Source: Flaveria trinervia
Taxonomy: Eukaryota > Streptophyta > Magnoliopsida > Asterales > Asteraceae
Assembly (NCBI GenBank): GCA_025506515.1
Contig: CM046447.1
Span: 90,057,498 to 90,121,497 of the forward strand
Length of the DNA: 64,000 bases
Direction: 5' to 3'
The notes below the pieces were generated by a model. It was given only the letters and a program-made list of their open reading frames with translations. It ran no database searches and was not told where the DNA came from. The position numbers and the translations under genes were made by a program. Within the stretch, counting starts at the first letter, position 1. Each line of letters begins with the position of its first letter. Positions 20,461 through 32,406 of the stretch are shown piece by piece.

Positions 20461-22280
20461 TGTAACACCCGGTTATTTTTCTATTTTGAAGCCGACGAAA
20501 GAAGAAAAGAAATAAAGTCCTAAGTCGAGGGACCAAACTCGCCAATGAAAGAAAGAGGGGAGAGTGGGGGTATATAAAGGAGAGGGCAGCCCTTACCCTC
20601 TCCCCACACCCACATTTTTAGCCATCAAAGAGTGGAAGAGAGAAAGAAGAGAAAAAGGGAGAAAAGGTTGGTTCAGGTAGATTCAAGCAGGCAAAATCGT
20701 CATGTAGCAAGTCAAACCGAAGCTCTACTTCTCGGTGTCGTTTGTGTGAGTTCTAAGACCCCATTTTTACTTGTTTTCTAACGATTTTGGGGCTGGAAAG
20801 CATAGAAACCCCGTTTTTGTATGTATGTGTGTTTAACCCATTTGGGTGTGTTGCGTGTGATGCGTTTAGACTTCTTTTATGGGCTTGTGTGTGCTTGAAT
20901 GGTGTTGTGGTATGCATCCCTAAGGTTTAGGATGGTCGAATTGGGCTTAGAAGGGGCTTAGAAGAGTTTGGAGGTCGAAAAGGGCAGTTTGCGTTCAGTT
21001 GGAACTGCATTCTGCATCAGCTAGGGCTAGGCGACCGACTGGAGACCGAATGGAGGCCATCCGGCCGAATAGGGTGCGATTGGGGTCCATTCGCACGATT
21101 GAGGGTCCATTCGCACGATTGAAGGTCCAGTCGCATAAGTGCTCATCCGCATTAGTCTATTCGCACGATTGGGTGTTCATTCGCATGAGTGTTCATCCGT
21201 ATTGGTTCATTCGCATGATGCCTCCATGCGACTGAAGGGTGTCCATACGCCCGAATAGGGCTGTTGCACTCGAAGGAATTTGTAGTTTGAGCTTTCGAAG
21301 GAAAGTGCAAATGTAAGTTTTGACGTAAAGATTCCCGTAAGAGCATGTAAGATGACTGTTGTTGCCTTAGAGAGCATGTTGGGCATGATGATGATGACGT
21401 TGCATGTTTATGCATAACGTATATTATGTATGTATGATGTTGCCCTGTATGTTATGATGACTGTGTATGTTATGTTCCTTGTTATGCCGTATGTTTATCT
21501 TTCCTGTGGCTTTACGTGTCATGTTAATGAATGAATGAAGTATTATGTAACGTAAAGTGAAAGATAATGAAGAGGAACATGAAGTAAGAATGCATGCATT
21601 ATTCAATGATAAATGAACGAAGGAAAGGCTTGCAAGCACATATATGAGGTGAGCAACCCTGTTGTTGCAAGAGACTCGGATAGCATGCAATCGTTGAGAT
21701 TGCCAATGAGGTGAGCAACCCTGTTATTGCAAGAGACTCAGATAGCATGCAATCGTTGAGATTGCCAATGAGATGAGCGACCCTGTTATCGCAATAGACT
21801 CGGGAGAACGAACGTATACAATGAACGAAAGTTAACAAATGTAATAGAAGATAATAATTATATTATTGATGTGTATGTACGTTGTATGGTCACGAATGAA
21901 TGTAAAGCGCAGTATGATTTGAAAAAAAGTAAAGAATGGTTTGAATGAGAGCAAAGTATGTTTTATTATAAAACTAGAACTCACTCAGCAACGCTGACTT
22001 TTTATGTGTTTTCAGTTGACAGGTAATAGTTGCTGAGGATGGCACGAGGCGGCTACTCAGCTCTTTTGGGATGGCATCCATGTTTATAATGCTTTTGTGA
22101 TGTAATGCAACTTGGGTTTTGTAATCAAATTACGATGTATTATTTTGCAAAAGCTTTTATAATGAAATGAGATGTCTATTTGTCATTTCCGCTACGATGT
22201 TTTATGAAAGGTATATGTACTTATATATTTTATGTGCGATGAGGATCCAGCTGTAAGCATCCCGGGAATGGGGCCTTACA
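20461..22280 (+). repeat. 3' LTR of chromovirus copy 2
   Basis: 1820 bp, TGTAACACCC to GGGGCCTTACA, uninterrupted, followed by the TAACT duplication. TATA box TATATAAA at 20571-20578. It carries the short CATTCGCA array (about 21085-21220) and three units of the 61-bp repeat (21645-21810). Differences from the 5' LTR are scattered substitutions and small indels, including one 61-bp unit. Confidence 0.95.
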
Positions 22281-22285
22281 TAACT

Positions 22286-24439
22286 CAGAAGTGATGATGA
22301 TGATAATGATGATGGCGATTGATATTTCAAAGAACCAAAGAAGAAAAGATGTGGTGCAATCGATCTTTGCCGACACTAATGAAGTCGATGGTGGTAGGCG
22401 ACGACGATAAGGTTTAATGGGTGACATCTACGAGTTTGTAATCTTTAAAAATTTATGGTGGCTAGTGGTGGAAGTCGACGTCGAGGCACTTCAAATGGTG
22501 GTTCTTGATGAGGAGCAGAAATTATATTCAAAATTTGTTTAACTGAATCAATATATGATGATTTGATATAACAAATTCAAATTAGAGTGAGAAAAAGAAG
22601 GGATTTAGTCAAATATATTAAAAATACCATAATTATGTTAATTGTAAGATTACAAAATACCCTTTTTAATAAAATAAAAACATATATATTAAAATTTTAT
22701 GATTGGCTGAAAGTAGTTTTCATGGTTTTCAATTATAAAGTTGGTTTTTTATTTTATCCCTCCTCTATATATATAAAGTTGGGATCGGCTCGTTTAAAAC
22801 CCGGCTTGGCTCCTTTATTTTAAGGAGCTTAAAATCCAAGCTCAGCATCGGTTCGCGAGCCCGCTTATATGTATATTAATTTTGTTTAGAATAATAATGT
22901 TTCATACATTTTTATATTGATTTGTTGAAAACAATTATATAAGATTGTTATTGCAAGAAGTATAATAATGTTTTTATACTTTTATAATTAGTTTCTCCTT
23001 ATAAAATATCAAATAACCTTATGTGTGTATGGCATATTTTGTATAATATGTCATAATGTTGATTTATAATTTATATAAATTATAATTTACGTTAAAATTA
23101 AACGAGCTAATGAACGAGCCAGCCACGACCCGAGCTAACCTTGGCTCGGGCTCGGCTAGTTTACAAACCGAACCCAAGCCGCTCGGTTCGTTTATAAACA
23201 AGCCGATTTTGATCAAGCTTTTTTTTAGCTATTTTTAACCGAGTCGTGAGACTTTTAAACAACCTAGGACGAATGCCATGTTGTTTTTCTTTTATGGATT
23301 TTAAACTCTGTATTAAAGGAGTTGTGTGTTATTAATTTTATTATAAACTAGCATTATAGATTTTGATTGATTTAAAAGAAACGTATGATAAAAGTGATGG
23401 ATCATTAGTTTACGATCTTTACCAAAAAAAACAAAAAAAATCTAAGTCTTATCATGGTGTCTAAGTATTATCATAAACTAAATCCATGTGGAAACAATTT
23501 GATGCGCGCTGTTGTACAATTCCCCTCATACACATGTTAGGCCTCCAAAAAATTCAATGACATAATCATCTAATTAAACTTATGAAATTTTTTATGTGAC
23601 TAAACGATGTATCAACTTGTGAGATGTAGTATGCCTATAATAGATCCATTCCAACCATGAAACATATTTTTTAATTGTTTCTGGGAAAATTCATATCGTA
23701 GTGTTGTTGTTGTTTCGGAATAAAATGTCAAAATCTTAGATTTTTTACTAAACAAAATCAATCCTTTGATACTAAGAAAAAGGTTACAAAGAATCTAACC
23801 CAAATTTAATAAGGAACACACTACAATCTCTTGGGTCGTATTGTTGATAATGTTAAGAACTGTTAGGGTAATCATATTAATTTCAAGAAAATGAATGGTA
23901 GTATATCTAATAGGTCTGTAATTTAAAGAGGGTGTCCCCTTAAATTTCTAGTTTGAATACATTTTAACATCAGCATATTTAAAAAAAAAAGACCTCTTTG
24001 TATAATTTACCAAAAAAAGTCTCTATGTTGTTATGTTTGGCTTAAGTTTCTCTCTAAATCATTTGAAAAGTTTTAGATGTCTATGTTTTAGCATTGTATT
24101 ACATAATACAAACAAGTTTTTTAGTCGATCTAAAAAGTAAGTTCTAATAGGTTATTCATATTTATAAAAAAATGATACAAAGGAGTTAAAGACAATTCCT
24201 TTTTCAAGAGATGTTTATACAAATCCACCCAGGGTTATTCTTCAAAAGATTAAACCAAAGTATGCAAATTACTCAACCCTTTGTTGGCTAAAACAGACCG
24301 TTAGTAATTTATATGAAAAGTTAGCTAGTGTTTTGTGAGATCAAGGTCATAACTAAAGTATGTGTGATCAATTAATGTTTATTAAGTGTTGCAGGTTAAT
24401 ATTTGTTGTGAACCTAAAGATTAGCACAAAGAGAATGAC
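22286..24439. other. AT-rich spacer
   Basis: No gene seen. Two GC-rich patches, about 22785-22868 and 23100-23205, carry motifs like GGCTCGTTTA and AACGAGCC facing each other, listed separately. The rest is low-complexity AT-rich sequence. Confidence 0.55.
22785..23215. repeat. Possible non-autonomous DNA element with GGCTCG/CGAGCC ends
   Basis: The left patch has CGGCTCGTTTAAAAC and several GGCTC/GAGCC words. The right patch has AACGAGCC, GGCTCGGGCTCGGCT and GGTTCGTTTATAAAC. The interior is AT-rich. Such facing motifs are common in plant MITE-like remnants, but I could not define exact ends or a duplication. Confidence 0.35.
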
Positions 24440-25500
24440 AAATTGATCAGAGAGGCAAGAAAAGTAATACCGGGCAAAGTATGGCCACTTGGTATTACAG
24501 TGAGGGAGATAACTGAACAGAAATCCACTCTAATACAACTAATAGACCACCTCACAACTCCTAGTTCTATGGGAGAGAACAAGATCATGGCCTGGAAATA
24601 TGATCCAGACTGAGATTATGCTATTATTAAAAGAACATCTGGAAGAGTTGAATACTTCCATGATGTATTTTAGTGGTGAGTCTGCCAGAGAATGACATCA
24701 AAGATCTTCAAAGCCTGATCATGTGCAATTATCCAATTCACTCTAAAGGAAGAGACTTCTCAACTTTAGTGGGAAAGCTCAAGACTAAATTTAAAGACGA
24801 TGTCCTTAGAGAAGCTAAAAGAGAAGATGCAGAGTATCAGAAGAGAATCAAAGGGCTTAAAAGATATAAGTCCAATGCCTCAAAATCTGTAGATGATGAA
24901 TTCTTGAAGAGGGTTGGCTACAAAATTAGAACTACAGCAGCAATCAAATGCTTTGAAGGGACCCAATTCACATACCCTATAACTGAATGGGGTTATGTTG
25001 AGAAAACAAAGGAGTTGGTCTTGCTAAGAAATGCTGAAAACAGAAAGCTGACCGGATCAGGATCTTGATCCTATAGAAATCAAATTACTTCATCCAGCTA
25101 CACCTCGTACCTTAATGACAAATTCTTTCCCAAGCTGGCTGATGAAAAAGCACAAAATGATTTGTTCCTGTATGTCCATGTGATACAAGTGATTGACAAA
25201 TTACATGCCAAAGCCTACAAAAGAAGAAGATTCAATGCTGGACTACTGAAGGGAACAACTTTTGATGAATTCACAGAACTCGGAATTTCAGAGCAAGATG
25301 AGCTAGAAGTGGTGAATAACAACAATGTGTTAGACACACTCACTACGAAGGAAGATGTTCTAGGGATAAGCTTTGAGACTCTGAAGAAGTTCAGCAAGAT
25401 GAAGATCAACTACAAGTATGATGATCAGAAGACTGTTGTGTCTTACTTCTACAATAAGATCATTGCCAGAGTCAAGGAGCTTTCTGCTTTGAAAGATTGA
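24440..25500 (+). pseudogene. Decayed ORF upstream of a Ty1-copia-like 3' LTR, function unknown
   Basis: Collinear coding pieces lie at about 24440-24600, 24673-25068 and 25162-25500, separated by stops (for example 24612 and 24670) and a frameshift. The protein is rich in Lys and Glu and has segments like KVIPGKVWPLGITV and LKRYKSNASKSVDDEFLKRVGYKI; no zinc finger, RT or transmembrane segment was seen. It stops 17 bases before a polypurine tract and LTR, the place where some Ty1-copia (Sirevirus-type) elements keep an extra ORF. I do not recognise the family. A captured host gene is also possible. Confidence 0.5.
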
Positions 25501-25515
25501 TTACAAGGATCTAAG

Positions 25516-26350
25516 CCTAAGGGGGAGTATTGTTAGATCTAGGAATTATAGGTCTAGATCATTTGTATAGGCTTAAAACTTAATCAATTCTTGTAATAAA
25601 TATTGTAATTGTCATTTATTATGCATGTATTAATATATATGCTAACTCATATATGTGTGTTATGGATAATTGCAGGTACAAACATTATTCTTGGTCAATT
25701 TATGAAATTGATCAAGTGTAAGAACATCTACGGATGAACATTTTGTTCTTCCGTAGATATGTTTCTTACAAGTAACATTACATCCAAAGATCTTCTGCGG
25801 ATGAACAATCAGAACTGAAGTACAAGTTTGCTTCGGAAGTCAAGTTTTCTACGGAAGAACAAGATTCCTACGGAAGAACAAAACGTCTACAGAAGAACAA
25901 GACTTCTACGGAAGAACAAATTCCTATGGAAGACACTATTCCTGCGGAGTCCAAACACTTGTATAATGCAAAGTGTTACAAGTCAACAAGTCAACAAGGC
26001 AGTTATGCGAATCCCAAGAAATCCGATGATTCCTTAACTAACACAAATCAAATCCCAAGAGATCCGGTGTTTTCTATAACAGAAACATCATTGTCTATAT
26101 ATATGGATCCTAGGTTTCGATTCAAGCACGATTGTTTAAGACGATTGATTGAACAGCAACAGCAATAGCAATACGACAATCACCGTCTCTCAATCAAACC
26201 CTAGCAGCCGTCACATTATAACAAACTTTGATATCATTCATTTATTATTTTGTAATCATTAACATATTTTAATAAAATACATATTATTCATTAATTGTGT
26301 TTCTGTTAGTGTGTTTTTGAATATTTATTGATAATTAAAGTTATTACAAA
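25516..26350 (+). repeat. Ty1-copia-like polypurine tract and 3' LTR
   Basis: AAGGGGGAGTAT at about 25518-25530 followed by TGTTAGATCTAGG at 25531 is the usual polypurine tract and LTR start of plant Ty1-copia elements. Inside are repeated words of the type CTACGGAAGAACAAG at 25840-25930, a TATA-like TATATATGGATCC near 26096, and AT-rich polyadenylation-like sequence near 26260. The right end is not certain: no clear CTAACA-type terminus was found, and 26350 is a rough limit. The upstream half of the element is absent. Confidence 0.6.
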
Positions 26351-27930
26351 CAATTAAGCCAAATTAACGTTGATTCCGCAAACGTTAACTTGACGTCAAC
26401 CGACACTGATAATTCCTGATTGCGATCCTGGATTCACAAATTAAGTTAAGGCTCCTTATTTATTTAAAGTTTACTTCAGGCAGATACATCTGATATTAAC
26501 AAAAATGATAGTCTTAATATATTTGCATATGTCGTCACTCACTTTGGAGCATCTCGAAGATTTGTATTGGACATTAGGGAAGTCGCTAATTTCCCGGAAA
26601 AGTAAAAATACTAACGGTTGCTTCTTAGTCCACATTAGAATCAAAATAGCGTGCAATATGTGTTATAACATGTGTGATAATGCGTTATAAATATTGTTAA
26701 AAGAATTACAAGTCAATATTAAAATGTTTGTTCATGTTTCTATGATAATGAGACTATTATTAGGATAACAGCCAACCTAGTTTTCCATGAGCATATCAAT
26801 TATCAAACACTTGCAACTTGACTTACACTTCATTTGAGGTAATGTTTTAATGGCAAAATTATAATTTTTGGTATCAATGCTAGATTGTAAATGGCTGATG
26901 GTCTCTTTAAAGAACTTGATGTTGATCTATTCTTTTGTAAAGACTGGGCATGTTCGACAATTGTAACATTTAATTTGAGAGGATATTGGTTTGGTAAAAA
27001 TCTTATCTAAATGGTAAATAATTAGTTAGATTTATATTCTTCTTATATTGGTTTGTGGGAGCAGTTATGAGTTGGAGGACTGTAAAGAGCAAAGCTAGCG
27101 TTGAGGAGTACTACTAGAGTATTAAATAGATATGTTGGATTATAATCTCATTTAACTCCCAATCCAATCAACCTGTCTGTTCTTGTTCTCAGTTACAATC
27201 ATTATGTATTTATCATCATCCCTACAGCTTACAACTTGAGTATTTATCATCATCCTTACAGCTTACAACTTGTGTTGTGATTTTTTTTCACAACCTTTGT
27301 GCATATTAGTCTTAGTTGAGTCGTCCGTTGTATATCTCATTTGATTTAGGGTGGTTTGTATTTTTTCTAGTTTGCATGTCGATTTGGCTTGTGGTCGAGT
27401 TTATTGACATTAGATCTATACGAGTTATACTATTTATTATTCAATATGATAATTTAGTTAGTTGATGAGTGTGTTTGGTTGAAAATCTAGATGCTAATTA
27501 TTAACGATACTTATTTATTCTAAGAGAAATAAAAATAGTAACATAGACGGCGTGAGCAATATATATTGAATATCATGTTCAATATTTAAATTCGAGAGGC
27601 CTAACAATATATATGCATATAAATTATGCATTATACCTAGCATGTCCATTTGTAATAAATATAAAATTCTTCGTAATTATAAAATAGCAAATAAAAAATT
27701 GTGCACGAAGAAGAGAATCTAATGACACTCGACAAGGCATTAGCTGTGATTAAGAATTATTTTCTCAAAAGAGCCCTCTAACTATACCATCCATTTCAAC
27801 TTTACCATTTTTTATCATTTCTTTCCAAATAAGCCCCACACACAATATGTATATGTGTGTGTGTGTGGAATCTTCACACTAGTGTTGTTTGGACCCTCCC
27901 ACTTGTACTTTGCATTCTTTTTTATTCTTA
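26351..27930. other. AT-rich spacer upstream of the CEP gene
   Basis: No gene or element recognised. A 30-bp direct repeat (TATTTATCATCATCC.TACAG) occurs at 27207-27240, and a short TG microsatellite lies at about 27848-27868. Confidence 0.5.
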
Positions 27931-27937
27931 CCAAGAC

Positions 27938-27946
27938 TATAAATAG
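27938..27946 (+). promoter_or_regulatory. TATA box of the CEP gene
   Basis: TATAAATAG stands 106 bases before the ATG at 28044, leaving about 75 bases of leader if transcription starts some 30 bases downstream. Confidence 0.6.
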
Positions 27947-28043
27947 TAGACATGGTTCCTCCGATTCTCTAGTCCTATAATAAGACATAAAGTGTTTTGC
28001 TTTTCTCTTCCTCTCTTAAGATCTCATTTCAACTATCACTAAA

Positions 28044-28312
28044 ATGGCAAAGAGTAATTCTACTTTACATTATTGTGTGATTTTATTTGTTTTTATGTTG
28101 CTTGCAAGTGAACTTGATTGTGTAGTTGGGAGGCGTTTGAAGTCCAGAAAAGATTTACCTCAAGTTCAGAAGGTTAAGTCTAATGTGGCATCATTGATTT
28201 CCTAAAGCCATCTTCAGTTGAAGTGGTAACGAGTAAGATTGAAAATGTTGATGATTTCAAACCAACTGCACCAGGGCATAGTCCCGGAGCCGGTCATGCA
28301 ATTCATAACTAG
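28044..28312 (+). CDS. CEP: CEP-type secreted peptide hormone precursor, with one-base frameshift
   Basis: CEP peptides are 15-residue secreted hormones that signal nitrogen status and root growth through leucine-rich-repeat receptor kinases. The frame from ATG 28044 gives a hydrophobic signal peptide (about residues 1-28, CVILFVFMLLAS core) and a basic variable part with GRRLKSRK, then meets TAA at about 28203. In the next frame the protein continues to TAG 28310-28312 and ends with DFKPTAPGHSPGAGH, a full CEP domain with the conserved prolines and the SPGxGH end, plus four residues. The span is 269 bases, one short of 90 codons, so one base is missing near 28190-28203. Intact flanks, TATA box and size (about 89 residues) fit a real single-exon CEP gene. 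Whether the shift is in the plant or an assembly error cannot be told here. Confidence 0.82.
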
Positions 28313-29460
28313 TTTCTTCTAGTTTTTATATGTGCTTATTATTCAAGACATTGTAATTTAATTATTGTTTCTTCATTTCGTTCATTGTAAATTATTCATA
28401 TTATCTCTTCTTTAGTAATCTCCGAGTGAAATCGACTAACAGGATTGATGAAACATTGGTTTTAGATAACAATTTGAAATTTTGAGATGAATTCTTAACT
28501 AAAACTTAAAAGATGCACGCTATGTGGAATTCATTGCACAACATAAACTACACTAAAAGTTGCACATAATAAGTTCCTAATACTGATACGTAGTCTTTCA
28601 AAGGTATGTAGAGGTATATGCTCGATCTTTCTCTCTAGAGAACATACAACTATACAAGTGAAACCTTCTTATTAGTTTTCATGTTTTTCTTTCATTATAT
28701 TATTTTATTAGTCCAAGTGGCATCTCAATTAGATAAAAGAGTTAATGCTGCGTTTTTTCATAAAAAACAATGCGACCACTTTTACATAAAACAAGAAAAC
28801 AACATAACTAAATAATGAAAAGTAACCCAAAAAGGTTTGAGGAGTTACGTGCAATAACTTATTTTGAAAAGGCACCCAATTTGTTCTATTGACAAAAAGA
28901 ATATGAAAGTGACATTGTCCTTACTATAATACGGTAGAAGGTGGCTAAAAGTAATGATTTGGGATTAACATGATGGTTAGGTTAGTTTAACTGAAAGATA
29001 AATGTGATACTACAAAACTTTACACCTAACTTTGCTACTCTTTTTTGTAGTAAAAGAAATTAGTCAAGATGATTTAGTTGGATCATATGTGATAGTAGTT
29101 TAGTTAATATCATGTTATTCAAATAAATATCATTTACTACAACCTTTTTAAATCAAATATAATGATTAATTAATATTTGTATCTCTATTGATGTAATAAT
29201 GTAGACAATTTTTGTTTAGAGACTGCTAAAAGCTTAACGTCTTATTGGTTTGAAGCGCATTTAACTATCATTTAATTATGTTTTGAGCCAACTTGTGTTC
29301 ATATCATTATTATTGACACCCTCTCTTTGTCCATTACGCATAGCATTTATTCTAGTAATGTGGTATATCTTAAATTGAAAAAGAGAGAAACCTGGTCATC
29401 CAACTAATGATACAACATTTAATTCTAGTAATGTGGTATTAATCATTGAGACATACTATC
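28313..29460. other. AT-rich spacer downstream of the CEP gene
   Basis: It would include the CEP 3' UTR (polyadenylation signal not clear). No other gene or element recognised. Confidence 0.5.
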
Positions 29461-30690
29461 CTTTAGAGTAAATTACCATTTGCATCTCTAATGTGTGTTT
29501 ATATTAACCACTTGTATCCTTACGGTTTCTAAATTATCATATGCCCCCTAATGTTTCATGTATCTTCATTTGAGTCTATGTCGTTTCATTTTTATCTCCA
29601 TTTGAGTCCAAGTGGTTAAAATTGTTAATGTTTTCGTTAAATTTATTATTGAAAAAACTAAACTACCCTTAAATTTAAATAATAACATAAAAAAATTTAT
29701 GGGTCTCATCCATCAACATCTTCTTCTTCAAATCAACACCACCACAACCACCCCCATCACTACCACCACCACAACCACTCAAACACTCAACCGCCACATC
29801 AGCCCTTATCACCACAACCACCCAGTCGTCGCCACAACAGCCCCATCATCACCACAACCACTCGGTCTCCGCCAAAACAACCCATATCACAACAACCACC
29901 ATGTCGTCGCCATAACAATTCCCATCACCACCACCACCACTACAACCACCCTTCACCACACCCCCATCCCCACCACCACAACTACCAATCACCACCACAA
30001 CAGCCCCATCACAACCACATCACCAGTAGAGAACTTGAAACTGAAATTCTGAGGAGTAGAAGGCTTAGAACAATGGTAATTAGGGTTTGTAGTGGGTTGG
30101 TTGGTGGTGGGTAACGACTGTTATGGTGGTGAGTAACGACTGTTGTGGTGGTGAGGGGCGGCTATGGTGGAGTAGGTTTGTGGTAATGTTTACAGGTCGA
30201 TGGTGGAGCGGGTTGTGGTGTTCATGGTAATGATGGCTAGTGTCTTTGATGGGTGGTGGTGGATATAGAGAAAATAGGAAGAAGAAGGTTTGGGTAGTGG
30301 CGTCGATGGGTGGTGGGTGATGGCGTCGATGGGTGGTGGGTGGTGGCGTCGATAGGTGGTGGGTGGTGGCGTCGATAGGTGGTGGGTGGTGGCGTCGATG
30401 GGTGGTAGTGTCAATGGGTGGTGGGTCGTGGTGTTGATGGACGGTGGTAGATGTAGGTGTGTGTTTATGTGGTCAAAGAAGAAAAAGGTGTAGATGGTCT
30501 TACATTTTTTATTTTTAATTCTTAAGGCATTTTAGTCTTTTTATAAAAGAATTAATGGAATAACTAATGGTGTTAAGGTTTTTGATACAAACGGATATAA
30601 AAATGAAATGTTATGGAGTCATGACATTTTTCAAACCGCATGGATGCAAGTGGTTAAAATAAACAACGTATTTTAAGAACTACAAAATAA
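29461..30690. mobile_element. Possible foldback DNA element with CCA/TGG-rich interior
   Basis: The two ends are imperfect inverted copies. AACCACTTGTATCC...CGGTTT at about 29498 faces AAACCGCATGGATGCAAGTGGTT at about 30634, and TTTCATTTTTATCTCC at about 29585 faces its inverse at about 30590. Between them the left half is a run of CCACCACAACCACC-type words (29735-30030) and the right half GGTGGTGGGT-type words (30095-30440), so the interior is also roughly inverted. The open frames over these runs are low-complexity and not proteins. Exact termini and duplication were not found. A related CCA-rich stretch lies at 53990-54217 and similar border words at 59940-60365. Confidence 0.45.
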
Positions 30691-32406
30691 CTAATACTAG
30701 AGAATGAGTTATATGACCTTGTTAAAAACAAAACTAAGTAAAACTGGTGGGACAAAACTTAGTCATGACAAAAAAAATGTACTTGTAAAATGCTTTACCT
30801 TAACTTAGTTCACATCAAGTCTATGGAATCCAATTTTATGTAAGAATTATTTGACTTGATTTTGTGAAGATGAAATTTCCCTTCTTTCTATTAATCAAAT
30901 TTGTGAAAACTTTTATGAGACATGTTTCATTTCATCACCTTTAAGTGGAGCTAGGCAATATGTATTGTCTACATAGATTGATTGTTGTATCCTTCTTGAC
31001 TTATTCTAGATTGCATGCTTCTTGCATCATAGCATGTGATGGATCTTCAACTATCGTAGCCATAAACTTTCTTGACTGGCATCATATAATGTTATAAGTT
31101 TGGTAAGATATGATAACTTTGTTCTTAAGTTTTGCTTTCCCAACCTTTAAGAAATCATTTTCCTTATGTCGTATTGGGAACACGTAATCTTATAGAGATT
31201 ATGTGGATCCAATACATATTTAGCATTTTCATACCCAACTAAGTAGGACTCATCATATTCTAGCAAAACATACCTAAGTGATGTTATATTGCATATATAG
31301 CAAAATAAAAGTTTATTTATATTACAATGTCTACATGTTTTATTCAAACTCTATCTTGCTAGCACATGTACAAGAACATAATGTCAAGTCTACTGTTATT
31401 TGTGAGATACATTAAAGCACTAGCCTTGACACAGTATATTACTTCTAGATCAACTGCTTTTTTCCTTCTTCTTCCATGGAGATAATAATCCTTGTACACG
31501 TCTAGCAATCAAACAACCCTAGGAGCATAGTGTGCTTATCAGAAAAACTTATTACATATTAAAATAAGTTAACATCTTCTAAATCTAGATTGATGGATGG
31601 ATAAGTATATGATTACATAGATACTCAAGTTGTAAGTCCAGGCATAATTACTTCGTGCATATTAGAATTTTTTTGGTTTTACTAGTTTGATGCTTTTCTT
31701 CTATCTCTTGAAAAGATAAAGTGATGTGTATATCATCAATGTTACGAACTATTTGAGAGTAGAAACAAATATAATGCAGGCCTAGTAAAGTGCTTGTCGC
31801 CTATTTGCATTTATATCAGTCAATTCTACAAGTGACATATTAAACCTAGTAACTGGGGCAAGAATTAGATCAAAAATTGTTGAACATATGCGGTAAGGAG
31901 GTTAAGCATGCTGATGTAGATTGTTGTGGTCTACTCAAAAACAAATTAAATTAAGACTTATCTTATTTATACTAGTACGGATAAGTAAGGTCGTCTCCAC
32001 GATAATATGTGAAAAGTGTAACTCTAGTTCACTAATTATAATTGATTAAGAAAACAACTTTTAATTAATGATGGATTTAGAAAGCAAAATTGTAAAGTAA
32101 CAAACTTTATTGGTTTTAAAAATAATAAGAAAAAGAATGATTCACTCTGAGATTCAGATTTGTAACAAAGTTGTAAGCTAGTTATTGATTTTAGTGATAG
32201 AGATGGAACGGGTTGTAAACGGGCCTATTCACAAACTATCAATTTCAATTTGCTAATCAAAACCTAAGACTCAGAATGCTAATGATGTAAAGAAACTAAA
32301 AAATAGATGAGAATTAGATTAAGATACAAAATAGATAAAAATCATTTAAAGTAATCAACCAATAAATAAAATCATATGGCTTAAATGTCAATCAAAACTT
32401 CAACTC
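30691..32406. other. AT-rich spacer
   Basis: No gene or defined element recognised. The sequence from about 30900 to 31900 is less AT-skewed and could be a retroelement relic, but no motif supports this. Confidence 0.45.

Larger units (their letters stand above)
8480..22280 (+). mobile_element. Ty3/gypsy chromovirus copy 2, complete with nested insertions
   Basis: Both LTRs start TGTAACACCCGG and end GGGGCCTTACA. The 5-bp sequence TAACT stands directly outside both ends (8475-8479 and 22281-22285), proving one insertion event. The inside holds a tRNA-iMet primer site at 13496, Gag with two zinc knuckles, protease, RT, RNase H, integrase, a chromodomain and a polypurine tract at 20447. It has been hit three times since: an insert in the 5' LTR, a solo LTR inside that insert, and a solo LTR of the same general family in the leader. 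Without these, the element would be about 8.6 kb. Confidence 0.95.

Noticed and set aside
29612..30052. 146-codon Thr/His/Pro-rich frame
   Set aside because: It is a reading of CCACCA low-complexity repeats with no start context or family.
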